A stretch of 64,000 nucleotides of DNA from Sternotherus odoratus (Eukaryota > Chordata > Testudines > Kinosternidae), in contig JAVMKO010000001.1 in NCBI GenBank assembly GCA_032164245.1, positions 250,241,644-250,305,643 on the forward strand. The letters are read 5' to 3'. Positions 1-11,504 of the stretch are shown piece after piece; position 1 is the first letter of the stretch; each line of letters begins with the position of its first letter. The position numbers and the translations under genes are program-made. The notes under the pieces were generated by a model. The model ran no database searches. It was given only the letters and a program-made list of their open reading frames with translations, and was not told the origin of the DNA.

Positions 1-950
1 TACAGAGGACACACTCGAAATGACCTAAGAGGAATGCTTACACTGAATAGTGTATCAAAGACTCTTAGTATCTCAGTCACATTTTCTCTCCCCTTTAAAT
101 TACTCTCCTTTTTTGTAACCTAGTCGTGTCTGTTCCTAGTATTTTAGGATTAAAGTCCCCTGGTGTGAAATCTCCTTGAGTAACACTCACATCACAGAAA
201 GTGTGATTAACTCGGCAGGTGCTTTTTGGGTCAATGAAAAAACCAACCTGTTACACTAATTTGTGAGATTTCTTTATTGATGTTCCGAGTGGCTTCACAT
301 ATTTGCATTCTGACATTACCTCTCATATTTTTAATGCTTTCTCAAGTCTTGAAAATCTAATAAATTGTTTTAGCAGAGAGGAGGCTTTAGTCTTCTATAT
401 CTTTCTGGTGAATTGTGTGTCTCTTTCTCTTGATCATCTTGATTGCATATTTGGGGAACTTAAACTCGGTCAGTCTTTGCTCTTCCTCCTTTTCAATAAA
501 ACCCAGCATGTCCATAATAATGACTGTGCAAGTACAGCACACAGAAAGGAACTAGAATAAAATTAGGGAACTCTTCATTTATTTTCTCTAGTGTGCCCCT
601 AATTTTTTCCCCTGCTTTGTATTATATTAATTGTTTGAAGCCATGATTTTTCCCCTCTTTGTGTTATATGAATAATCTAAAGCCATGCTTTCTAAAGAAG
701 GATCTTCCTAAGATCCTGTAACCACAAAGCTTTAGGAAAGCCCACTGAAGGTTCTGAAGATTAAGACTTAGACCCTTGAATTTGTTCCAATGTTAAGTTG
801 CAAGCCAATGTAGAGTCTGGAGCAGCAAGCCAATAAGCTCCCAGTGACCTACATTGCTGTGTCAGTAGACTGCTTTATTTATTCTTAAGTAAAGCTCAGT
901 ATAATCATCGAAACTGGGGATCAAGAATATGTGGCATATTTTCACCAGTA
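1..950. other. no recognised feature
   Basis: AT-rich unique-looking sequence; an 85-codon ORF at 303-560 has no domain or supporting start context. I see nothing to annotate. Confidence 0.5.
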
Positions 951-956
951 GTATAT

Positions 957-1019
957 CCAGCAGGATGGGGAAAATCCTGCTGGCCAAGTGACCGCCTCTT
1001 AGGGTGTTCACTAGCGGTC
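957..1019. repeat. two consecutive short hairpins
   Basis: CCAGCAGGAT at 957-966 pairs with ATCCTGCTGG at 974-983 around GGGGAAA. GACCGC (990-995) pairs with GCGGTC (1014-1019). Confidence 0.5.
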
Positions 1020-1040
1020 GCAGTACATCTTCCATCTTTG

Positions 1041-2780
1041 GGGGAACTGCTAGACATGACCACTGTGCCCTCTGATCTGTATTATTTTTTTCATTAACTT
1101 TACAAAAATGAGCACAAAAACAAATTCATAAGCAAAATGTTTTAATGAAAACAACAATTAATATTACTGACAACAGGACAAAATGTTTTGTGGTCTGGAA
1201 TAGCTTTCCGGGGAACGCTTCGGCAATTGTTATGGTGGGAAAGAGAAGCTTTCCTGGCCTTTTTGACAGTCAAGGAAGAAGGCAAAAGGAATTATTTAAG
1301 CCCTAGTCTGAATCTTCTTTGCCTTTTTCCACAAACAGTGCTTGAGACATCTGTTGTATCACTTTTTCTGAAATAACTTTCTAGGAACCATGGTGATCTC
1401 AGTTTTCAGACAGACATACAGGTCAATTAATAGACAGATGGTGTAATATGCCAGAAATAACTTTATTATAGATCAAGTGTATAACTCTCTTTGTGAACAT
1501 GTGTGACACTACACCTCATATTCTTTGTAGTACTATTATTATGATATGAGTATGGCATAATTATGATGTATTTTATGCAATGTATGTCATGTCCAATATC
1601 ATTGACAAGATTATTATTTATGATTATTATTCATTATGAATATGATTATCCAACTTATATGCATTTTAGTATCTGAAGTTAGGAATATTGTTGATGTATC
1701 TACTATAAATTTGTTTATACCTGGGGAACACCTACTAGGCAAAAGACTGTCAATCTAGATGGTGGCTGGAAAGGATCAATTCAAGTCCATTAGGGAGAAC
1801 AACAGGTCTTAGAAGAAGCTAATCTCCCATTAGGGAGCCTTCCTCAGGATACTACAAACAGCCTCAGAGTCATGACTGCTATGCCACTACAGAGGCCAGA
1901 TTACCTGGTACCGGGCTCCATCTTGGAATTCCAGTGTTTTTCCACTGAAAGGTGTGGGAACCAAGGTTGGAGACAAAGGGATCCTGCCGTATGCAAATGC
2001 TATTTAAAGAAGGGGGTGACATCATCATGGTTCTTCATTAACTCCCCCCATCCCCAAAGAGACTCCTGGAAACACACAAGGACTGGCCTAGGGGGAAGAG
2101 CTAGACCAACCTTAGAGCAATTATAAGCCTGTGAATGGAACACCTGGAGTTTAAAGCTGTAAGTGAATGTGGCTGGCCCCTCAAGAATCTTTGCAGACTG
2201 CTTAAATCATCATTTAAAGGGTGAGAATTTGCTACTCATATCCAATCTCTTTCGTATATTAAGCTTAGTTTGTGTGTTTTAATTGTTAGCTAGGTAATCT
2301 GCTTTGGTCTGTTTGCTATCCCTTATAATCACTTAAAATCTATCTTTTGTAGTTAGCAAACTTATTTTTGTTTTGTCTAAAACCAGTGTGTGGACATCAT
2401 AACTGGGTGCATAAAGTTCTTGAATATCCTTCTTCACATTGAGGGAGGAAGTGAATTTCATGAATTTACACTGTAGAGATCGCTGTGCAGCACAAGAGAG
2501 TAGAATTTTGGTTTACTCTCCAGAGTGGGACAGTGCTCTTGATCAGCTGGACAGTTCCTTAGCCGTAGGCTCCTTATGCAGAGCTGATCACAGCAACCTG
2601 TAAGTACTGCAGCCGGGTGTGTCCCTATCTGTGTGCATGCTGGTGAAAGAGAAAGCTCGAAGAGCTTTGCAGCTTGTCACATCAGCACAATGTGAGAGAG
2701 CCCAGATTGGGGGTTATGGAGGCTCAGTGTTACCCCAGTTCTAGGTGGAACTCCTGGGAGAGCTCATTACAGTCTGGACT
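1041..2780. other. no recognised feature
   Basis: AT-rich, with simple ATTATT stretches at 1530-1660. No repeat or exon recognised. Confidence 0.45.
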
Positions 2781-2785
2781 TGTGG

Positions 2786-2838
2786 TTTTTGCACACCTAT
2801 GCTGTATGGATTTACCATACAGCATAGGTGTGCACAAA
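2786..2838. repeat. near-perfect hairpin, 19-20 bp arms
   Basis: GCACACCTATGCTGTATGG (2791-2809), loop ATTTA, then its exact reverse complement (2815-2833). Pairing extends outward with one mismatch to 2786/2838. Confidence 0.9.
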
Positions 2839-3069
2839 TAGCTTAAAGAAGCCTCTAAGGGTGAGAGACTTTCAGACAACTATATCCATCCTCACTTTTA
2901 TTTATGTTATCAACATTTTTTCCCATCCACCACCTTAGATTCACTAACTGTGGCAAATTTTTATTCAACAACACTCTCCTAAACTTAAAATTGATGAATA
3001 AATACCTACGTTAATTCATTATATTCACAATGATGATCCAGAACTCAAAGAACAATCAGAAAGAAATAG

Positions 3070-3268
3070 GACAGGGATAGGTTAGTGGTTTGAACACTGG
3101 CCTGCTAAACCCAGGGTTGTTAGTTCAATCCTTGAGGGGACCATGTATGTGTCTGGAGCAGAAATCTGTCTGGGACTTTGGGATTGGTCCTGCTTTGAGC
3201 AGGGAATTAGATTAGATGATCTCCTGAGGTCCCTTCCAACCCTGATATTCTATCATCTTATGAAATAA
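3070..3268 (+). repeat. tRNA-derived SINE with CR1-like tail (Cry type)
   Basis: A Pol III-like head with a degenerate A box near 3081-3092 and a B box (AGTTCAATCC) near 3121-3131 is followed by the phrase CTGCTAAACCCAGGGTTGT. The 3' part (AGATGATCTCCTGAGGTCCC, then TTCCAACCCTGATATTCTAT) matches the ending of CR1 LINEs, as expected for SINEs mobilised by CR1 machinery. A second copy lies in reverse at 33168-33345. This combination is known from cryptodiran turtles and is one reason for the host call. Confidence 0.75.
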
Positions 3269-3274
3269 ATCACC

Positions 3275-3829
3275 CCTCTGACAGCATGTCGCCTTTTAAA
3301 AAACAAGGTGATCTGATGCCACTTGCTGAGGCAAACACAAACCTAAAATGACAATTTTAGCACTGCTGAATATTATTTTGAAAAATTTCCAATGCAAACT
3401 AAAATAAAAGTCTCTCCAATGATCTGTGATCAATAACATTTTCCCCCTCAAAAATCCCATAAAATACATTAAATAGTGGGTAGTGAAGTACCAAAATCAT
3501 TGCTGTGACTCCCATTGAGTGAATGGGGAGGACTTCAAATCTCACAAAAGATGCAGCACAAAGAAGAACCTGACAATATTTCTCCAGGTCTCAAAGCACG
3601 GAAAACACCAGTTTTAGTGCTTGGATAATTCAAATACTGTTTAACATATTTGCTCCAACCTTTCCAGAAAATTTTCACCTCTAGGCTGAGACCAAGCATG
3701 AAAAATTTCAGCCCCAAATGTAACTTTTTGGAAAAATTATAACCTACTTGAAGAGCAGGGTTTAGAACCATAACTATACTGCATCAATCTGTAACAATTA
3801 AACTAAATGCATTATTACACTGTATTTAT

Positions 3830-3882
<53 letters not shown>

Positions 3883-4840
3883 AAAATACATACATAAATT
3901 ATATGTAATGCAGTAGCCAAATATAACAAAAAATAATGAGCCTTCTAAATAACAAGAAGCAGAAGTAAAGAATATAGAAACAGAAGAGCTGTTATACATT
4001 TATTCACAAGAATCCATCCTTACAAATGAAAGGCTCTGACATTTGCCCAGATCAAAAATCCAATTTTACAGCACTAGGAGATAAGGAATGAAATAGTGTA
4101 GAGATAACATCTAAACAGGTATTAAAAGGTTAGCAGTGCTTAAAATTGATTAGTCACCAGGACCAGACAACACACATCCCAGACTGTTATAGAAAAATTG
4201 GCCAGATATTTCAGAAGCCTAAGCTGTCATTTTTACAAATTCTCAATTCCAGAGAGAGTCCTGCAAGTTGCCAAGTGGCCAGCATAATTCTATTACAAGA
4301 CAAACGTTCTGAGGTATTACAGAGCAACTAAATTAACAGTTGGGGAAAGGGACGAAAAACTTAAAACAATGTAAGAAGATCAAATGGAGGAAAAGTGGAG
4401 GGGGAAACTCCACAGCTTAGTAACAGCCAGCAAGGCCTTCAGGAAGGGAAAGCCATACCTGAATATCTTTTGAGGAAACTCAAGGATTATAGACAAAGTT
4501 GATGCACCAGGACACTACCAGTTTGTACGGTAGTCAGAATTTCAGACTGTGCTTAGGTAACATTTAACATACAAGATAATTCTCGACCTAAACTCAGTCT
4601 GAGGTATTTACTGCATTCCTTACTGGTACCAGGAGTCAGGAAGAGTGAAGAACCATCTAAGTATTTGGGCTAAAACAATGGATGGAAAATGTAGTTCAGT
4701 GCAATGTGCCATAACAAGTAGAGCTATAATTCTTTTCATGGCAAAGTATTGTGAAAATCATGCTTTTGTCAAGATGAAAAATGTCAAAACTCACAAAATC
4801 ATGGGGAGGAGTGAGTGAAATGTCAAAGCACCTATTTACT
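3275..4840. other. no recognised feature apart from microsatellite
   Basis: Only the TG/AT tract at 3831-3873 stands out. The 78-codon minus ORF near 3535-3771 has no recognisable content. Confidence 0.4.
3831..3873. repeat. (TG)5(AT)17 microsatellite
   Basis: Uninterrupted GT repeat passing into AT repeat. Confidence 0.95.
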
Positions 4841-4848
4841 TTGGGAAA

Positions 4849-5240
4849 TCTATATATATATAAAAGTCAAATGGTGTATGCGTGCGTGCGTGTATGTATG
4901 CTGCCTTACTCCTTCCACGCCGTTTGAGCTAGAGACTTGAAATTTGGTACAGTTATAGGCTTTAGGGTCCTAATCAGGGTAAGAGTCTAAAGTTTTTCAA
5001 ATCTCACCTCTGACGCCCCCCAGGGGTGAAATTCTTTAAAGCCCATTCACATCAGCTGGGCAGCAGGTTAACACCTGCTGTTCTCTGACATAGTTATGAT
5101 GTCATAATACCCCCCTCCAACGGACCCTGCACTCGCTCAGCTCTCTACCCCCTCCCCCCTCCAACGGCCCCCACACTCGCTCAGCTCTCTCCCCCTTCGC
5201 CCCCTCCGACGGACACGAGCAACGCCGGGATTTTTGCTAG
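4849..5240 (+). mobile_element. non-autonomous Helitron
   Basis: The element begins TCTATATATATAAAAGTC and ends GCCGGGATTTTTGCTAG, placed between an A and a T with no target duplication, as is typical of Helitrons (5' TC, 3' CTRR). A GTGC/GTAT-rich run follows the 5' end. The 3' third has two imperfect ~44-bp tandem copies (about 5112-5216) containing CACTCGCTCAGCTCTCT. At 392 bp it has no coding capacity and would depend on a Rep/helicase supplied elsewhere. Confidence 0.7.
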
Positions 5241-5249
5241 TACATAATA

Positions 5250-5669
5250 TAGTAGAACCTCAGCATTATGAACACCTCAGTAATAGAGGCTGTTCGTAAC
5301 TCTGAAATATTTGTAAATCTGATTAAAACATTACAGTTGTTCTTTAAAAGGTTCACAACAGAACATTGACTTAATACAGCTTTGAAAGGTTACTTTGCAC
5401 AAGAAAAATGTTGCTTTTAACTATCTTAATTTAAATGGAACAAGCACACAGTTTCCTAGGCTCGTCAAATATTTTTTTAAATGTAAACTACCAAAAAATA
5501 AAGGGAAAGTTTAACACAATACTATGCTGTACAGTATTTGTTTTTTTTGGTTTTTATTTTTATTTTTTTGATTCTCTGCTGCCTGATTGCATATTTCTGG
5601 TACCAAATGAGGTGTGTGGTTGACTGGTCAATTTGTAACTCTGCTGTTCACAACTCTGAGATTCAACTG
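5250..5669. mobile_element. pogo/Tigger-like MITE
   Basis: Terminal inverted repeats start GTAGAACCTCAGCATTATGA at the left and, in reverse complement, CAGTTGAATCTCAGAGTTGT at the right. Both ends are flanked by TA, the usual target of Tc1/mariner-class elements. The 420-bp interior is AT-rich and non-coding. It begins only about 10 bp beyond the Helitron end, so two insertions are almost adjacent. Confidence 0.7.
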
Positions 5670-6554
5670 TACATAGTTTTATAGAAAGGAAAGCAAAAGG
5701 CATGAGAGATGGGGACACTTCTACTCCTAGCTAGAAATAAGGAGATATTCCACGCTAGGAATTAATACTTATCACTTATGCCACACTTTACACTTTAAAG
5801 GTGCTGTACAAAAATGAACTGATCCAAACAGTACTCCTAACATAGGTGGTAAAAATAGTTCAAAAAATAAACTAAGCAGCAATCAGGGTAATAAACTGAA
5901 GTCCTTGAGACCCTTATGCAAGGAAATAATGTGAAGGCAGCCACATTCAATTCCTTCTGTGACACACTGTTGACTCAATGGGGAGGTTACAGAGGTAGAG
6001 AGAAAGGGGGAACACTGAGACTCTGATAATTGGAACCAGACAAACATACCCTAATACAAAATCACTTCCAGATTTGGAGATAATAAAGTCAAAGTTCAGT
6101 AAAACACATCAAAAGAGCACTGGGCTAGTTTGTTTCCAGGGGGCACATATTTATAGGTCAAGCGAAACAAAGCCCCATACTGAACTTAATGTCATTTCTA
6201 TCTGTGACACAATAGCTTTTGAATAGCATATCTGATCAATTCTAATGATTTTAGAGACTATTCTAGGCATCAGCAGGCAGAACCCTATTGCTTTTGGTGA
6301 AAATAGGAAAACTGGAAAAGTCTTCATTGGAAAATCAGGCCCATAGAATGCTCACTTGGTACCACAGGCAGAGAAATCTCCACGCGACCCACTGCCTATA
6401 CATAACAGGCAGCAGCTTAATATGCTGCTCTCCCTCATTGGGTGTACAGTTCGGCCTACATAAGCAATGAAGTGTGTGACTCTCTAGTTTACTACACAAC
6501 TGAACACAAATGTACTGAGTGGATGAAGAATCTAAGACAAGATACAGCTGTAGA

Positions 6555-6730
6555 GTTGGGAAAACAGAGTATCTAATGGTTATAGCAGGGGACTGGGAAT
6601 CAACCCAAAATCTACATCAGCTTTATTTCCTGCTCTGGACTGACTGGTTGTGTGATCCCGGACTAGTAACCTAGCCTTTCTGTGTCTTAGTTTATCGATC
6701 TATAAGGAGGGTAATTCTGGGCCAGATCCG
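6555..6730 (+). repeat. MIR-type SINE
   Basis: A tRNA-like head (GGTTATAGCAGGGGACTGGG) is followed by the core phrase TGACTGGTTGTGTGATCCCG, then CCTTTCTGTGTCTTAGTTTA. Order and spacing match MIR on the plus strand. A short GGGCCAGATCCGCAGCTAG segment directly after it (6718-6765) belongs to a different degraded palindromic repeat also present at 16045-16134. Confidence 0.65.
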
Positions 6731-6769
6731 CAGCTAGCGTAAATTGGCATAATTCCATTCAATGCCTAA

Positions 6770-8140
6770 TTTCAGAAAGGATATCAAAAAAATTAACCTC
6801 ACAAATCCCTTGGGAGGCAGATATAGTTGCAGTAACTAGAGCCCCAAAATTCTGAGTTATTGCGGTTTAAGATTTGCCCAGGCATCAAGGCAATAGAATG
6901 GAGGGCTACGAGAAGAAAAACTCAAGGTTTAATGGCTGGTTTTCTTCAAAGACATTTCTTTTCTAAAAGAGCAAGTGCCGATGAAGAGACTTCCCCTTTT
7001 TCCCTGTCGGTGAATGAATTAAAAAATAACTATTAAATTAATATCAAACACTGATAATCTATGCTGTGCCAGATAGAGTTGTAAAATAGAGAATTTGATG
7101 GAATCATATATTATAATTAAAATGTGTATAAAAGGGAGATCAACTATAAGTGATACAGCTTTGGGCAAAATATTGTAAATTTCAATGACAGGGTTTACCT
7201 CATGGGCAATCCTGTTAGAAAATAAAGGAGCTGCGTTCATATTGATTTCTTTTAGTTTCAGTGATAAAGTGAAGACGGCTAATTTTGCAATCAAACATGT
7301 TTGTGCTATCGAGTTAGTGAAATACGCATAAGTTAAAGAGTCAGTAAATAAAAGGAACTAAAACCACAATGTGGAATAAGCTGAAATATAATGGTTTGGT
7401 TAATAACGCACAGACTCAGCCCAGCCATACAGACCAAGGTCCCATCATTGTTGTTAAAACAAGGGGAACGGAAATGGAAGATTTATATAGCTGTTCTAGA
7501 CTGCTGGAGAACAACAGCTCTTGAAGTGACTTCTCAAAGTAAAATGGACTGCTAAAACAAGTGTAAAGAACACCATAGACAGTGGAAGGACATTATATAA
7601 ATTATATGAACTTTAAACTTGAAATTTCAGTGCTGATAGAGAAACTGCTACTTCAGCAAGCAAAAATGCAAAGATGGCCAAGGGATGCGCTGCACAGGGG
7701 CCCACAGAACATAACTCGTAGAAGTAAATTGCTGACAGGATCAAATCAGCCAGTGTTTGAGGTATGTTCCAAGATGGTTGTACCAAAACCTATGACCTAA
7801 CTTGTCTTACACAAGCTGTTGTGACAAAATGTGTTGAACAAAGAGACTGGAAAATTTCAGTCCCAACTGCAAGAACTCAAAAGCTGTCAGCTTGTGTCCT
7901 GATTGGATGGTGAGAAAGTACACCTTTCATGTTGGTTGGACATTTTGGAACTTTAGAAGTAGCATGGGTCACGATCACAATGGTCATGCCAACCCCTCCA
8001 AAAAGAACCACCACGTTGGACCACCTAACAGAAATAGGTTAAAATAACCGGTTTCCTGAACGCTGAAGACACCTGGAAGGAAGACAAATTCTGGGCCAGC
8101 CACGTGGTAATATCAATAACTTATCTTGTGTAGTAAGCGG
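6770..8140. other. no recognised feature
   Basis: Purine- and AT-rich sequence between a MIR and an LTR; no exon or repeat identified. Confidence 0.4.
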
Positions 8141-8147
8141 AAAAGAG

Positions 8148-8621
8148 TGTCACGGTGCAGTTGCTAGGCAACGGGGCGCTCCTCTCGGCCACCCCCTGGA
8201 AAAGGCACTGAGCCAAGGTCAGCGTGCTCAAGGTAACGGCATTCTGCTATCTGTGTGTTTGGGAACGGAACCGTTCCCAGCTGTGTGAGTGTTTACCCCA
8301 TCTGTGTGAGAACGAATGTGTGGGAAACTAAATGGGGAAACTGAGGCAAAACAGCGTGTAACCAATCAGCTTGTTGCTTGCAAATGAGACATAAGTATGT
8401 ATAAGATGCAAATGTGTGAGTGTACTTAAACTCACTCCTGTATTTTGCTGTGGGCTCTTCCGACCTAGCAATGGGTCTGGAGTGCTAGGTACCCTTTCTG
8501 CGGTCGCGCTGATCAGAATCGGGCCCCTCAGCGCCTATTTGAGGGACCAAGGCCTTCCAATAAACTTTCTACAACCACGTGCGTGTGCCTTGTCTCGCAA
8601 AATCCAAAGTACCTCACAACA
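8148..8621 (+). mobile_element. probable solo LTR of an endogenous retrovirus-like element
   Basis: The segment runs from TGTCACGGTGCAG to CTCACAACA, with a TATA-like TATAAG near 8400-8405 and an AATAAA at 8559-8564. That order fits U3-R-U5 on the plus strand. No gag, pol or env reading frame lies next to it, so it is most likely the product of LTR-LTR recombination. I could not find a convincing target duplication, so the ends may be off by some bases. Confidence 0.6.
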
Positions 8622-9378
8622 TCTTGGATATGCACCTTTAACTACTTCTTTCTATTTCCCAGCAGTTTGGGTTGCCCACTAGCATAATGGGAAAAAAGAC
8701 TATAGACATGTCTGTTCTTCACTCCACCTGTGTTTGCAGTGTCTTCTCCTGTTACGAAGAGTAACTGAGCTGAAAGTTGATGGCTGAGGAAAGATCTGGT
8801 GATAAGTAACACACAGACTTTCTCTTGGGTGATGACTCAAATCAGTCATTAACCACTTTCTGAAACAGATTACCAAATTACCAAGGAAGCAATCATGCCT
8901 GTGTATGTGCTCTAAAGATCACCACCATTATTGTATATGTGTTTGTTTTGTAACTGGTTCCAATCAAGATTTTTGCAATGTAGTTTTAAAATTGAACACC
9001 TTATTGTTGTGAACTTAGATAGTAGAATATGTGTTTACCATAGTCCGCAGTTTCATACTGCTTTTCAAGTTCTAGGTGTATACAGATATAAAATGAGACC
9101 AAGTGGGCAAGCTTCTTGAACTGCACTCAGGCTGTCATAAATGTAGTTTATGTTAGATAGTTAGTCAGGTCCTGGGGTTAATATCATTCACTGGGAAATA
9201 GTTAACATGGGTTGACTATTGTAGATCTACTGGGAAGGAGACATTGGTTAATTGGCATGCAAGTGAATGACAAAAACGTCTTGTGATTTAGCATTGTTTT
9301 TTCTCTCCTCTGTTGTGTTAGCAACAATAGTGATGATAATCAACTGGCACAACCAAAGCCTATTCTGATGAACTCTAA

Positions 9379-9677
9379 GGCCAGATCTACACTGGGGAAG
9401 AGGGGGATTAATTTATGATACGCAACTTCAGCTACGCGAATAGCGTAGCTGAAGTCAATGTATCTTAGGCTGACTTACCTTGGTGTCCTCATGGAGGCAA
9501 GTTGACGGCAGCCACTTCCCCATCAACTCCACTTCTGCCTTTCGTGGTGGTGGAGTTCCGGAGTTGATGGGAAGAGTGCTCGGGGATTGATTTATCGTGT
9601 CTAGACTAGATGTGATAAATCGATTCCTGATAGATTGATCACTACCCGCTGAATCGGCAGGTAGTGTAGACATGGCC
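9379..9677. mobile_element. Harbinger-like MITE, TAA target duplication
   Basis: Termini GGCCAGATCTACACT and, in reverse complement, GGCCATGTCTACACT are flanked by TAA on both sides. The interior has a short palindrome (ACTTCAGCTACG / CGTAGCTGAAGT near 9425-9457). At 299 bp it is non-coding. The 3-bp TSD and length match other copies in this window at 9681, 26195, 29325 and 57155. Confidence 0.75.
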
Positions 9678-9680
9678 TAA

Positions 9681-9984
9681 GAGTATGTCTACACTGCAAA
9701 ACAAACCAACCAACCTGAAGCGGAAAGTCTCAATTGACTGACGGTTTATGCTATGGGGCTAAAAAAAGGAGTGTAAACATTCCTGCTTGGGCTAGAGCTT
9801 GGGCTCTGAACCATGAGGTCGGGGTGAGGGAGACTGTCACACTTGGGCTCCAGCCCGAGTGGAAAAGTCTATAGTGCTCTTTTTAGCCCCCTAGCGTGAG
9901 CCCTGCAACCTGGAGTCAGTTGATCCGGGCCCTGAGAATTGCTGCTGCAAGTTTTTGGGGTTTTTTTGCAGTATGGATATACTC
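9681..9984. mobile_element. Harbinger-like MITE adjacent to the previous one
   Basis: Termini GAGTATGTCTACACTGCAA and, in reverse complement, GAGTATATCCATACTGCAA. The left flank is the TAA that is also the right flank of the MITE at 9379-9677; the right flank is TTA. The interior (TTGGGCTCCAGCCCGAGTGG, AGTCAGTTGATCC) is shared with the element at 53022-53326. Confidence 0.7.
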
Positions 9985-10428
9985 TTAGCCAAAATAAAAA
10001 TAAAAAACAATCACCTTCCCAACATAGTGATTGAGTATAAGTGTTATTTTCTATTGTCTCTGTATAATTTGATTCTGAAAACCTACATGGTTATACTGAC
10101 CAATTTCCTAGTTTATGTTAACCAAATAATAATCTAATACCATTTTTGACTTCTTCTATTCTGTGTTATTAATTCCTGTTGATAAGGATTTTTAATAAAG
10201 TTCTATAAAACTAAATTCAACTTTTGAACCCCTTTCTTTAGTTAAGCAATCAAAATTAAGAGAACCCTAAACAAGGTGGTACAAATAATCAGTTAAGCAG
10301 TTGCTTACTTATGGTTGGTTTTAGACCCTATGTTTCTTACAGAGTGCTAAGCTGATTTACATCAGTTGTGGATCTGTCCCATTGTATGTACCTCTCGGAA
10401 GTGTTATGAAGCTTAATTCATTTTGACC

Positions 10429-10476
10429 CACTCCCGCTCCTACTGAAATCAACTGATTTCAATGGGAGCAGGAGTG
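10429..10476. repeat. hairpin with 23-bp arms
   Basis: CACTCCCGCTCCTACTGAAA plus TCA pairs with the following TGATTTCAATGGGAGCAGGA plus GTG across a 2-base loop, with 3 mismatches. The wording (TTTCAATGGGAGCAGGAGT) recurs in old amniote repeats. Confidence 0.5.
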
Positions 10477-11146
10477 AATCTTCAATGTTTGTAATGGGAA
10501 AAATAATATTTTTATTATTGCTAGAAAGATTAAGTGATCCACTACAGAGCTCTTCCAAACTGTAAATGAAATGACAAATTCAAAGAATAATAGCCCTTGA
10601 AATTTAATTATGGTGTTCCAGAAAATTAGAAGAAAGAAGGGATTGCTTCTCTCTTTCAGTTAGCTAATATTACCAGTGGATATGAATTGCATGTGATTCA
10701 CATTTTTTTCTGATTCTATTTATAGCTGCAGTTTCTTTTGTCAGCACAACCATCTTCCTCCAGTCAGGAGGTTGCAGCCACTGCCCATGCCAGAAAAGCT
10801 ACTGGGAAAGGAAAATCAGCTCTTTCTCCAAGACTAATTACATCCCTTGATCCCCCCCCCCCCAACCTAGACCCAGCATAGAGCCTGGAAATCAATGGTT
10901 TAGAACTCTAATTTCCCCCAAAGATTTTGGTTGTTCCACTAGGTTAAAACATGATGTGGATTACATACCCATTATACAAAGAGACAAAAACATAGTATGC
11001 AATATTAATTATAGAAGCTGTGCACCTACAAAAATAGTTCTGAGACTATAAAAATACACCTGTCTTCAGAAATGATTCCAGCTGTTTATAACAAAGATTG
11101 AAAAAATCCATAGACACATGCAAGAAATCTCTAACAGAAATCTTAC

Positions 11147-11305
11147 CTGTCACAAGCTGTTGTCCAGCTAATCCTACTGGAACCATCCCGAGGTTATTCA
11201 TAGCGGTAGCCCAAGCTGTTGGATCAGTGACTGACATATTAAGTTGTGTGGTATCTATAGTTGTACTTCCCAAATCATCAGCGGCTTTGGCAAAAGAGAC
11301 AAATT
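11147..11305 (-). CDS. candidate coding exon (downstream of pair)
   Basis: A minus-strand segment of 159 bp is preceded by GCTCAG (acceptor) and followed by a strong GTAAGA donor. It is phase 1-1 and open throughout: EFVSFAKAADDLGSTTIDTT, then QLNMSVTDPTAWATAMNNLG, then MVPVGLAGQQLVT. Ser/Thr/Gln-rich content with regularly spaced hydrophobics suggests a transcription-factor-like or scaffold segment; this is inference and no domain is recognised. The intron to the partner segment at 12473-12613 is about 1.17 kb and contains an L2-like tail and a 0.7-kb hAT-like element. No further exon was found on either side, so a host gene would extend beyond what I can trace. The open frame, matching phases and donor make this the best host-coding candidate in the window. 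Confidence 0.5.
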
Positions 11306-11389
11306 CTGAGCTTAAAAGTCAATATGCCACAATTTTAACAGAAAATGGTGTTTGAGACAAATAAATCTAAAAGAAAATAATCCATTTTT

Positions 11390-11495
11390 TTATTATTATA
11401 AATATGTCTTTTTGGAGCACCCATAAAATTGCTAGGTGCTATATAGCAAGTGAGAGAAGATACAGTCCCACTCAAAAGATGTTATAATTTAAGAC
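11390..11495 (-). repeat. L2-like LINE 3' tail fragment
   Basis: Starts with a TTATTATTATAAAT run and contains GCACCCATAAAATTGCTAGGT and a CAGTCCCACTCAAAAGATG block. These are decayed forms of the widespread amniote L2-like 3' UTR, where a 'lowest common' tail of AATAATAA-type repeats ends the element. It lies inside the putative intron of the 11147/12473 exon pair. Confidence 0.4.
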
Positions 11496-11504
11496 TACCT
11501 AACC

